Shown piece by piece: positions 5,546 to 11,839 of a stretch of DNA of 19,207 nt; positions within the stretch are counted from its first letter, which is position 1; each line of letters begins with the position of its first letter. The translations under genes and the position numbers were made by a program. The stretch is from JALWSI01 sp964569095 [NCBI: uncultured Aquificales bacterium] (GTDB lineage Bacteria > Thermosulfidibacterota > Thermosulfidibacteria > Thermosulfidibacterales): the NCBI GenBank assembly GCA_964569095.1, contig CAZMTB010000178.1:1-19207 (forward strand), in the 5' to 3' direction. The notes beneath the pieces are model-generated. The model did no database searches. It was not told the origin of the DNA and saw only the letters and a program-made list of their open reading frames with translations.

Positions 5546-7345
5546 GTGTCGTCCTGGGACGTTCGTTTGCTTGAAGAGCTCAGGGGGCGCATCGTCTACT
5601 TCTACTTCACCCTGGTGGTGTTGCTCGCGATTCTGCTCTTCACCCTCATGAGGCTCCAGATCGTTAGGGGTGACGAGTACCTGAAGATGTCGGTGAAAAA
5701 CCGCGTTAGGGTGTACCGGGTGCGGCCTGTTCGTGGCAGGATACTGGACAGGAACGGGGTTCCCCTGGCCATCAACAAGCCGTCTTTCAACCTCTACCTC
5801 CTGGCGGACGACGTGGGGAGGGACCAGTGGAAGGGATTGAGGGATGAGCTGCAACGCCTGTTGAGAATCTCCCCAGAGAAGCTGGAAGAGCGGATTTCAG
5901 ACGCCAAAAAGAACCCGGCGGTGGCCTGCCTCATCAAGAGGGACCTCTCCGAAAGGGAGGTTGCCATGGTTGCAGAGCGGGAGTGGATGCTCCCAGGTGT
6001 GATCCTATCCCCCGAGGAGAAGCGGTTCTATCCCAACGGGAGCCTGGCGGCTCACGTTCTTGGGTACATGGGGGAGGTCTCCTCTAAGGAGCTGGAGCAG
6101 GGCAGGTTCTGGGGTGGAGACATGATTGGCAAGACGGGAATAGAGCGCCAGTACGACGATATTCTCAGGGGCGTGGGGGGATGGGAGCAGTGGGAGGTGG
6201 ATGCCCGTCGCAAGAAGGTTCGTCTAGTGAACCAGTCTAAGCCCATCCCTGGGAAGGACATCAGGCTCACAATAGACATCAGGCTGCAGAGAGAGGCAGA
6301 GAACCTATTGAGGCACAAGGTCGGTGCCATCGTTGCAATGGATCCCTCCAACGGTGAGATACTGGCCATGGCCAGCAGTCCGGCCTACGATCCCAACCTC
6401 TTTGCAAAGGCCCTCTCTCCCAGACAGTGGAGAAGGCTCGTTAAGAACCCAAACCACCCCCTTCAGAACAGGGCTATTCAGGGGCTCTACTCCCCCGGTT
6501 CCATATTCAAAGTGGTGGTGGGCCTTGCGGGTCTCCAGGAGGGGGTGATCACTCCCAGAACCACGGAGATTTGCAAGGGGGTTTACTACTTCAAGAATCG
6601 TAAGTACCGGTGCTGGAAGAGGGGAGGCCACGGGGTGGTGAGGCTTCACAAGGCCATAGTGGAGTCTTGCGACATCTACTTCTACAAGCTGGGGGAGAGG
6701 CTCACCGTTGACAGAATGGGAAGGTACGCGAGGATGCTGGGACTCGGTTCCAGGACGGGAATAGACCTGCCCCACGAGAGCAGGGGATTCGTTCCTTCCC
6801 GGCAGTGGAAGAAGAGGCGGCGGGGAATGGTGTGGTTTCCGGGCGAGGACCTCATCATGGGCATAGGACAGGGTTACCTTCTGGTCACCCCTCTTCAGAT
6901 TGCACACCTGATGGCCACCGTGGGAGAGATGGGGAGGTCCGTCACCCCCCACCTGCTGCTTAGCCCCGAGAGGGATTTTCCCTCAAAACAGCTGCCTCTG
7001 AAGAGATCCTTTCTCCAAATCATGGTGAGGGCGTTGCGGGGGGTGGTGGAGGAGGAGCACGGAACTGCCCACCTTGCCAGGGTGGAGGGGATTCCAGTGG
7101 CGGGCAAGACCGGCACGGTCCAGGTGGTGCACCAGAAGATTCCTCACACCAAGATGGAGGAGATTCCCTACAAGATGAGGGACCACGCATGGTTTGCCGC
7201 CTTTGCGCCCGTTGGAAATCCCAGAATAGCGGTTGCTGCCATCGTTGAGCATGGAGGACACGGTGGTTCCGGGGCGGCCCCCTTGGTTGGGAAACTGATC
7301 TCCTTCTATCTCAAGGGAGAGGAGCCCGGTGGTGACGGGGAGTAG
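5546..7345 (+). CDS. mrdA: Penicillin-binding protein 2, lateral-wall transpeptidase
   Basis: Class B penicillin-binding protein that cross-links peptidoglycan during cell elongation, anchored in the inner membrane with its enzyme domain in the periplasm. A single N-terminal membrane segment spans about 17-36. The dimerisation (pedestal) domain follows, with VRGRILDRNG at 62-71. The transpeptidase domain has the active-site SxxK as SIFK (S319, K322), the second motif as SCD (374-376) and KTG at 521-523. SCD in place of SxN is the usual PBP2 form. At 599 residues it is slightly shorter than E. coli PBP2 (633). The start is GTG at 5546, with AAGGAAGAG (5531-5539) upstream inside the end of mutS2. 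Its 3' end overlaps rodA by 17 bases, so the elongation pair is probably translationally coupled. No mreBCD genes are in the window. Confidence 0.96.
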   Translation: MSSWDVRLLEELRGRIVYFYFTLVVLLAILLFTLMRLQIVRGDEYLKMSVKNRVRVYRVRPVRGRILDRNGVPLAINKPSFNLYLLADDVGRDQWKGLRDELQRLLRISPEKLEERISDAKKNPAVACLIKRDLSEREVAMVAEREWMLPGVILSPEEKRFYPNGSLAAHVLGYMGEVSSKELEQGRFWGGDMIGKTGIERQYDDILRGVGGWEQWEVDARRKKVRLVNQSKPIPGKDIRLTIDIRLQREAENLLRHKVGAIVAMDPSNGEILAMASSPAYDPNLFAKALSPRQWRRLVKNPNHPLQNRAIQGLYSPGSIFKVVVGLAGLQEGVITPRTTEICKGVYYFKNRKYRCWKRGGHGVVRLHKAIVESCDIYFYKLGERLTVDRMGRYARMLGLGSRTGIDLPHESRGFVPSRQWKKRRRGMVWFPGEDLIMGIGQGYLLVTPLQIAHLMATVGEMGRSVTPHLLLSPERDFPSKQLPLKRSFLQIMVRALRGVVEEEHGTAHLARVEGIPVAGKTGTVQVVHQKIPHTKMEEIPYKMRDHAWFAAFAPVGNPRIAVAAIVEHGGHGGSGAAPLVGKLISFYLKGEEPGGDGE

Positions 7346-8426
7346 GGAGACCCTTTGGGGAAGACTGGTTCCCCCTTGGAGGCTCTTTCTCCCCATGGTG
7401 CTCCTGGGGATGGTGGGACTGGTCACCCTGTCGAGCATCTCTCCCTTCTCGCTGGTGAAGAAACAGGTGTTCTGGCACATTCTCGGCCTGGCTGCCTACT
7501 TCACCATGCTCTCTTTGCCCTCTGATGCGTGGAGAAGGCTGACCCTTCCCCTCTATCTGCTTTCTCTTCTGCTCCTCGTGGCGGTGGACATTGCCGGTGT
7601 CACCACCCTGGGGGCCCAGAGGAGGATAAGCCTGGGGCCCCTTCAGGTTCAACCCTCGGAGTTTGCCAAGATAGCCTTGGTGTTTGCCTCTGCCTGGGTG
7701 ATAGAGAAGGAGAGAAAGCCTTACAACTTCGTGACCCTGTTGAAGCCCCTGGGGGTGCTCTTGCCACTCTTCCTGCTGACCGCCAGCCAGCCAGACCTGG
7801 GAACGGCCCTCGTGATGATGGGCATAGTTGGCTCCATGGTTCTCCACCGATCTATTCGGCCCAAGACTGCCCTGACCTTGCTCGTGGCCTTTCTCCTTTG
7901 CATACCGGTTATCTGGAACTCCAATCTTCTGCTGAAGGAGTACCAGAAGGACAGGATAAGGGCGGTTCTCAATCCCGAGAGGGATCCTCTGAACAAGGGT
8001 TACCACATCATCCAGTCCAAGATCGCCATTGGTTCTGGACGCCTGCTGGGGAAGGGATACGGCCACGGTTCTCAGAGCAGGCTGAACTTTCTGCCCGAGA
8101 AGTGCACAGACTTCGTCTTTGCGGTCTTTGCGGAGGAGTGGGGGTTCGTGGGCAGCGTGCTTCTACTTCTCCTCTATGCGGTATTCATCTGGCAGGCCTA
8201 CAGCGTGGCCCGGTACGCCAGGGACAGCTTCAGTTGCCTGGTTGGGGTGGGGCTCTCCACCATGTTGCTTCTACACTTCTTCATCAACGTGGGCATGACC
8301 ATGGGCCTTCTCCCCGTGGTGGGGGTGCCTTTGCCGTTGGTGAGTTACGGGGGATCTTCCCTGGTGGTCACCTACGCCGCAGTGGGAATACTCTCCAACA
8401 TCTGGAAAGAGAGAGGACCCTTGTGA
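7329..8426 (+). CDS. rodA: RodA, SEDS-family peptidoglycan glycosyltransferase
   Basis: Polytopic inner-membrane enzyme that polymerises lipid II into glycan strands and works with PBP2 for rod shape. About ten hydrophobic segments are spread over 365 residues, near the E. coli length of 370. Family motifs are present: QPSE (108-111), SQPDLGTA (153-160), KGYGHGSQS (242-250), the LPEKCTDFVFA segment containing the putative catalytic aspartate D261, and VPLPLVSYGGSS (333-344). The start is GTG at 7329, with another GTG at 7332. GGAGAGGAG (7315-7323) is the ribosome-binding site and lies inside the end of mrdA. The gene appears to end the operon: the next gene begins 94 bases on and has its own promoter. 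Confidence 0.96.
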   Translation: MVTGSRETLWGRLVPPWRLFLPMVLLGMVGLVTLSSISPFSLVKKQVFWHILGLAAYFTMLSLPSDAWRRLTLPLYLLSLLLLVAVDIAGVTTLGAQRRISLGPLQVQPSEFAKIALVFASAWVIEKERKPYNFVTLLKPLGVLLPLFLLTASQPDLGTALVMMGIVGSMVLHRSIRPKTALTLLVAFLLCIPVIWNSNLLLKEYQKDRIRAVLNPERDPLNKGYHIIQSKIAIGSGRLLGKGYGHGSQSRLNFLPEKCTDFVFAVFAEEWGFVGSVLLLLLYAVFIWQAYSVARYARDSFSCLVGVGLSTMLLLHFFINVGMTMGLLPVVGVPLPLVSYGGSSLVVTYAAVGILSNIWKERGPL

Positions 8427-8436
8427 GAGAGGATAC

Positions 8437-8465
8437 TTGACAACCTTCCGCGACATGGGTAAAAG
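8437..8465 (+). promoter_or_regulatory. Sigma-70-type promoter for the cysteine-rich gene
   Basis: A consensus -35 TTGACA (8437-8442) is separated by 17 bases from TAAAAG (8460-8465), which matches the -10 at four of six positions. Transcription would start near 8472, about 50 bases before the ATG at 8521. It lies just after the rodA stop and could also feed maf, glcF and alr downstream. Confidence 0.65.
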
Positions 8466-8504
8466 GCTTGGTAAGGGCAGGTAAAAGGTGAGATTAAATG
8501 GGTG

Positions 8505-8513
8505 AAGGAGGTG
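8505..8513 (+). promoter_or_regulatory. Very strong ribosome-binding site of the cysteine-rich gene
   Basis: AAGGAGGTG is a nearly full-length match to the 16S anti-Shine-Dalgarno sequence and ends seven bases before the ATG. Together with the consensus -35 box this suggests a highly expressed product. Confidence 0.8.
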
Positions 8514-8520
8514 GTATCGC

Positions 8521-8868
8521 ATGAGGAGAGGAGCATCTGTTCTGGCAGCGATTCTATTGGCGCTGGTTCTGGTGGTGGGGATCGGCGTCACCACGTCTTC
8601 TGCGCAGTGCTGCGACTGTTGTGCAACCTGCGCGGTGACTACCTGTACCACCTGTTGCACGACGTGCACCACGTGCAATTGCTGCAACTGTTGTGATTGT
8701 TGTGTAAGGGGTTACTGGAAGGCAGTGACCACCTGTGATCCAGGGCACTGGGAGTGCGTCTGGGTGGCGGATCCCTGCTGTTGTGGTTGTGGACACTACG
8801 AATCCCGCTTCGTGCCCGGCAAGTGCAAGGTGCATTGGGAGTGGGTTCCCGCTTGTGAGTGTGATTAA
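8521..8868 (+). CDS. Small exported protein, extremely cysteine-rich, unknown family
   Basis: I do not recognise this 115-residue protein. An N-terminal signal peptide is clear: RR at 2-3, a hydrophobic core at about 8-22, and a likely cleavage after SSA (A28). There is no lipobox. The rest, about 87 residues, holds 25 cysteines. Residues 30-61 are almost only C, T, N, D and A. CCDCC occurs at both ends (30-34 and 57-61), and cysteines sit at every third position from 46 to 61. The second half (62-115) is aromatic-rich with two loosely matching units: GYW, PGHW and VWV (64-82), then GHY, VPG and HWEWVP (91-110). This resembles short W/G/Y repeats of some envelope proteins. There is no CxxCH haem site. 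Disulfide cross-linking in the envelope or exported metal binding are both possible and neither is shown. It sits between rodA and maf with its own promoter. Confidence 0.85.
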   Translation: MRRGASVLAAILLALVLVVGIGVTTSSAQCCDCCATCAVTTCTTCCTTCTTCNCCNCCDCCVRGYWKAVTTCDPGHWECVWVADPCCCGCGHYESRFVPGKCKVHWEWVPACECD

Positions 8869-8914
8869 CAGGGTGGTTTGAGTAGCTGACCTTGAACCTG
8901 CCTGAACCATTATT

Positions 8915-8953
8915 GCCGATGCCAGAGGGGCTTTCCGTCGTTCTGGCATCGGC
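8915..8953 (+). promoter_or_regulatory. Perfect 12-bp hairpin over the maf start codon
   Basis: GCCGATGCCAGA (8915-8926) is perfectly complementary to TCTGGCATCGGC (8942-8953) around a 15-base loop. The 5' arm contains the probable maf ATG (8919-8921) and the 3' arm lies in maf codons 9-12. No T-run follows, so it is not a standard terminator. It could hide the start codon, or weaken read-through from the cysteine-rich gene 46 bases upstream. Confidence 0.6.
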
Positions 8954-9497
8954 TTCCCCCCGTAGAAGAGAGCTTTTGGGATTGATCCTCCCTTCCTTCA
9001 GGGTGGAGGTGCCCTCCTCTGAGACCTCTCCGCGTCCTGAGGAGTCCCCTGCCCAGTACGCCCTTCGTGCCGCCCAAGGCAAGTGCAGGGAGGTTTTCCA
9101 GAGGAAGCAGGATTGCCTCGTGATAGGGGCCGACACCGTTGTGGTGGTGGAGGGCACCATACTTGGAAAGCCCGTTGACCCCGGGGATGCCGAGAGGATG
9201 CTTGGCCTCCTCTCTGGCAGGGAGCACCAGGTTATCACCGGGCTGTGGGTCTGTAGCCTCTTGGGAGAGAAGGGGCTTTTCGAGGTGTCAACGGTGAGGT
9301 TTGGGAGACTGGGAGCCGAAGAGATAAGGCGCTACGTTGCCTCTGGGGAGCCTATGGACAAGGCGGGTGCCTACGGCATTCAGGGGATGGCGGCCTGTTT
9401 CGTTGAGGAGGTGAGGGGTTCCTACACCAACGTGGTGGGTCTTCCCGTTCGTAGGCTCTACCTGGTTCTGAAGGAGCTGTTTGCCCTTCTGGAGTGA
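8919..9497 (+). CDS. maf: Maf-family nucleoside triphosphate pyrophosphatase
   Basis: Cytoplasmic enzyme that hydrolyses nucleoside triphosphates to monophosphate and pyrophosphate. The dTTP/UTP-type Maf proteins are thought to clear modified nucleotides, and overproduction blocks septation in Bacillus. With the ATG at 8919 it has 192 residues, a typical length. Motifs are LASASPRRREL (9-19), the acidic ADTVV (71-75, D72), GKPVD (83-87) and DKAGAYGIQG (147-156). An in-frame TTG at 8892 would add nine residues with no family match. Neither start has a clear ribosome-binding site, and the ATG lies in a hairpin arm, so translation may be weak or coupled. Its stop overlaps a GTG that is an alternative start for the next gene. 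Confidence 0.93.
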   Translation: MPEGLSVVLASASPRRRELLGLILPSFRVEVPSSETSPRPEESPAQYALRAAQGKCREVFQRKQDCLVIGADTVVVVEGTILGKPVDPGDAERMLGLLSGREHQVITGLWVCSLLGEKGLFEVSTVRFGRLGAEEIRRYVASGEPMDKAGAYGIQGMAACFVEEVRGSYTNVVGLPVRRLYLVLKELFALLE

Positions 9498-9508
9498 GGC
9501 GAGGAACC

Positions 9509-10696
9509 GTGCCCGGAAACCAGGACGATCCCTCTGAGACCCTTTCCCTCTGCGTCAGGTGCGGGAGGTGTCGTAGCGTCTGTCCCACCTTCGAGCTTGA
9601 GCTCGTTGAGACCGCTGTGGCCAGGGGACGGGTGGTTCTGGCAGAGCACCTCGGCGAGGGAATGGAGCCCACCCAAGGCCTCTACCGGATTCTCCACACC
9701 TGCCTTCTCTGCATGGCCTGCGAGGAGGTGTGCACCAACGGGGTTCCCGTGGCAGAGATCGTGCAGAAGGGAAGGGAGCAATTGAGAAGGGTGACCGGGA
9801 CGCCTCGCTGGAAAGGGGCCCTCTCCTGGGTGTTGAGCCATCCCCGTGTGATGGACCACCTCTGCAGGGCAGGGGGGGTTATGGGATTGCTGGCCCCCAA
9901 GGGGAGAGAGCCCCGGGGACTGCTACTCAGGGTTCCCAGGCTTGTGGAGGAGGGCGTTTTTCTTCCTCCCATATCTGCCTCTCCCTTCCGTCGTACCTGC
10001 AGCGGTGTTGACGGGGAGCCCCGGGTACTTCTCTTCCTTGGTTGCCTGATCGACCACTGCTACCCTGAGGTTGCCAAGGCAACTGTGGGACTTCTCCAGG
10101 GGCTTGGCTACGGCTGCCTGGTGCCAGAGCGGCAGTACTGCTGCGGTCATCCACACTTTGCCATGGGATTCAGGGAGGAGGGGGAGAGGATAGTGAGGCT
10201 CAACACCCAGGTCTTCGAGGAGGCCGCTCCGGATCTCATACTCACCGCCTGTGCCTCCTGTGCCTCCACCTTGAAGAGGGAGTACTCCCTGGACGCGCCG
10301 GTTCTGGACCTGGTGGAACTGCTGCAACGCCACGAGGACCGGCTGGAGGTGGTTCTTCCCCCTGGGGTGGAGAGGGTGGGATGGCACCAGCCCTGCCACC
10401 TCGGCAGGGGACAGGGGATAGACGGCCAGGGCCTGGTGGAGAGGCTGCTGGGAAGCCGTTTCGTCTCCATGGAGAACCAGACCAGGTGTTGTGGTTTTGG
10501 TGGCACGTTCTCTGTGGAGTTCTCTCGCCTCTCTGCCGCCATCGGTGCCGACAAGGCACGGTGGGCCAAGGAGTCTGGTGCCCAGCTGGTTCTCACCGAT
10601 TGCCCCGCCTGCATGATGCAGCTTCAGCGCTCCTTCTCCTCCGAGGGCGTGGAGGTGGCCCACATCGCGAGCGTAGCGAAGCCCAGGTTTGCCTGA
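9509..10696 (+). CDS. glcF: GlcF-like iron-sulfur protein (two 4Fe-4S sites, two CCG domains)
   Basis: Probable electron-transfer subunit of a membrane-associated glycolate or related 2-hydroxyacid dehydrogenase. Numbering is from the GTG at 9494. Two ferredoxin-type clusters are encoded by CVRCGRCRSVCP (20-31) and CLLCMACEEVC (70-80). Two cysteine-rich (CCG) domains follow, with C184, CCG 216-218 and C253/C256 in the first, and C301, CCG 332-334 and C370/C373 in the second. This order and the total of about 400 residues match GlcF. GTG at 9509 is preferred because GAGG (9496-9499) precedes it by nine bases. GTG at 9494 overlaps the maf stop and remains possible. The usual FAD partner (glcD) is not in the window, so the substrate is open. 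LldE/LutA-type or Hdr-related roles are alternatives. Confidence 0.85.
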   Translation: MPGNQDDPSETLSLCVRCGRCRSVCPTFELELVETAVARGRVVLAEHLGEGMEPTQGLYRILHTCLLCMACEEVCTNGVPVAEIVQKGREQLRRVTGTPRWKGALSWVLSHPRVMDHLCRAGGVMGLLAPKGREPRGLLLRVPRLVEEGVFLPPISASPFRRTCSGVDGEPRVLLFLGCLIDHCYPEVAKATVGLLQGLGYGCLVPERQYCCGHPHFAMGFREEGERIVRLNTQVFEEAAPDLILTACASCASTLKREYSLDAPVLDLVELLQRHEDRLEVVLPPGVERVGWHQPCHLGRGQGIDGQGLVERLLGSRFVSMENQTRCCGFGGTFSVEFSRLSAAIGADKARWAKESGAQLVLTDCPACMMQLQRSFSSEGVEVAHIASVAKPRFA

Positions 10697-10724
10697 GAAA
10701 CCTTCTCGGGGTATAGCACTTCAC

Positions 10725-11837
10725 ATGGGATGGATGAGAGTAGAGGTGGACCTCTCTGTGCTGAGGGAGAATCTCAGGGCGGTGAAGGAGGCTCTCTCTC
10801 CCGGGGTAGGGGTGGCGGCGGTGGTGAAGTCCGGTGCCTACGGACACGGCATGGTCGAGGCTGCCAAGGCCTTTGTTGAGGAGGGGGTGACCATGCTGGC
10901 TGTATCCCTTCCCCACGAGGGGGTCGAGCTGAGAGAGGCGGGATTCTCGCTACCGATACTGCTCCTTGGAGGGTTCTTCCTGGAAGAGGCAGAGGTGGTG
11001 GTTGAGTGTCGCCTCTCTCCCGTGGTGAGCTGCGTGGAGTCCATTAAGGCCCTTGCGTCGGCTGCCCGTAAACTGGGTAGGCAGGTGGGGATTCACCTGA
11101 AGGTTGACACCGGGATGGGGCGCAGGGGCTGTGCAGAGGACGAGCTTCAGACCCTGTTGAGGCACCTGGTTGCTCACCGTGAGCTTCGGCTGGAGGGTCT
11201 CCTCTCCCACCTCTCGGTGGCCGACGTGGAGGGCAAGGATGCCAGGGAGTACACTCTGTGGCAGCTTGGTCGATTTGATGCGGTTGTGGATCTCGTCAGA
11301 GAGGCGGGCTTCTCTCCCCGGTGGATCCACATCGCCAACAGCGCCGCCATCGTCTCTTATCCTGGGTCCCATCACACCCTGGTGAGGCCAGGGATAGTGC
11401 TCTACGGTGGCCTAAGGGGGTTTAGGGCCAGGGAGGCCATGAGGGTCTCCACCAGGCTCGTTGAGGTTAGAAGAGTGGAGAAGGGAACCAGCATAAGCTA
11501 CGGCAGAACCTTCGTGGCTCCCACAGCGATGACGGTGGGCATAGTGCCGGTTGGATATGCCACCGGCTACCTTCGGGGCTTCTCAAACAAGGGGGCCCTG
11601 CTGGTCAGGGGAAAGAGGGTTCCAATAGTTGGCACCGTTTGCATGGACCTCACCCTTCTCGATCTCTCAGAAGTGCCCCAGGCGGCGCTGGGCGACGAAG
11701 TGGTGCTACTCGGCTCTCAGGGCGGGGAGCGCATCACCGTTTTCGAGTTGTCGGACTGGCTGGGCACCATCACCTACGAGGTGTTCTGCCTCCTCGGAAA
11801 TAACCCCTTCGCCGAGAGACACCACCTGGAAGGCTGA
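10725..11837 (+). CDS. alr: Alanine racemase
   Basis: PLP-dependent cytoplasmic enzyme that converts L-alanine to D-alanine for peptidoglycan. Numbering is from the ATG at 10725, giving 370 residues. The N-terminal TIM barrel carries the PLP lysine K35 in VVKSGAYGHG (33-42), a variant of the usual KANAYGHG. HLKVDTGMGRRG (124-135) and HIANSAA (202-208) are conserved barrel segments. The catalytic tyrosine is Y259 in SYGRTF, and the C-terminal barrel has GTVCMD (303-308). The ATG at 10734 (MRVEVDL) is an equally good start. No strong ribosome-binding site is seen for either, so translation may follow from glcF, which ends 28 bases upstream. The gene ends 2 bases from the stop of the convergent transporter gene. 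Confidence 0.95.
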   Translation: MGWMRVEVDLSVLRENLRAVKEALSPGVGVAAVVKSGAYGHGMVEAAKAFVEEGVTMLAVSLPHEGVELREAGFSLPILLLGGFFLEEAEVVVECRLSPVVSCVESIKALASAARKLGRQVGIHLKVDTGMGRRGCAEDELQTLLRHLVAHRELRLEGLLSHLSVADVEGKDAREYTLWQLGRFDAVVDLVREAGFSPRWIHIANSAAIVSYPGSHHTLVRPGIVLYGGLRGFRAREAMRVSTRLVEVRRVEKGTSISYGRTFVAPTAMTVGIVPVGYATGYLRGFSNKGALLVRGKRVPIVGTVCMDLTLLDLSEVPQAALGDEVVLLGSQGGERITVFELSDWLGTITYEVFCLLGNNPFAERHHLEG

Positions 11838-11839
11838 GG

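Noticed and set aside
7529-8440. Open frame of 303 codons overlapping rodA on the plus strand
   Set aside because: It is out of frame with the clear SEDS protein, has no membrane segments or known motif, and has no ribosome-binding site.
8655-8678. 7-bp stem (TTGCACG/CGTGCAA) within the Cys-rich gene
   Set aside because: It probably follows from the repeated Cys and Thr codons and has no other support as a regulatory hairpin.
8602-8703. Cys tract as a c-type cytochrome, an insect-type TCT antifreeze repeat or a SCIFF-like peptide precursor
   Set aside because: There is no CxxCH, no 12-residue TCT periodicity and no adjacent radical SAM enzyme gene. The signal peptide also argues against a cytoplasmic precursor peptide.
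9923-10663. Open frame of 246 codons antisense to glcF
   Set aside because: It is a shadow of a GC-rich gene whose cysteine motifs are conserved on the plus strand. No start context or domain is seen.
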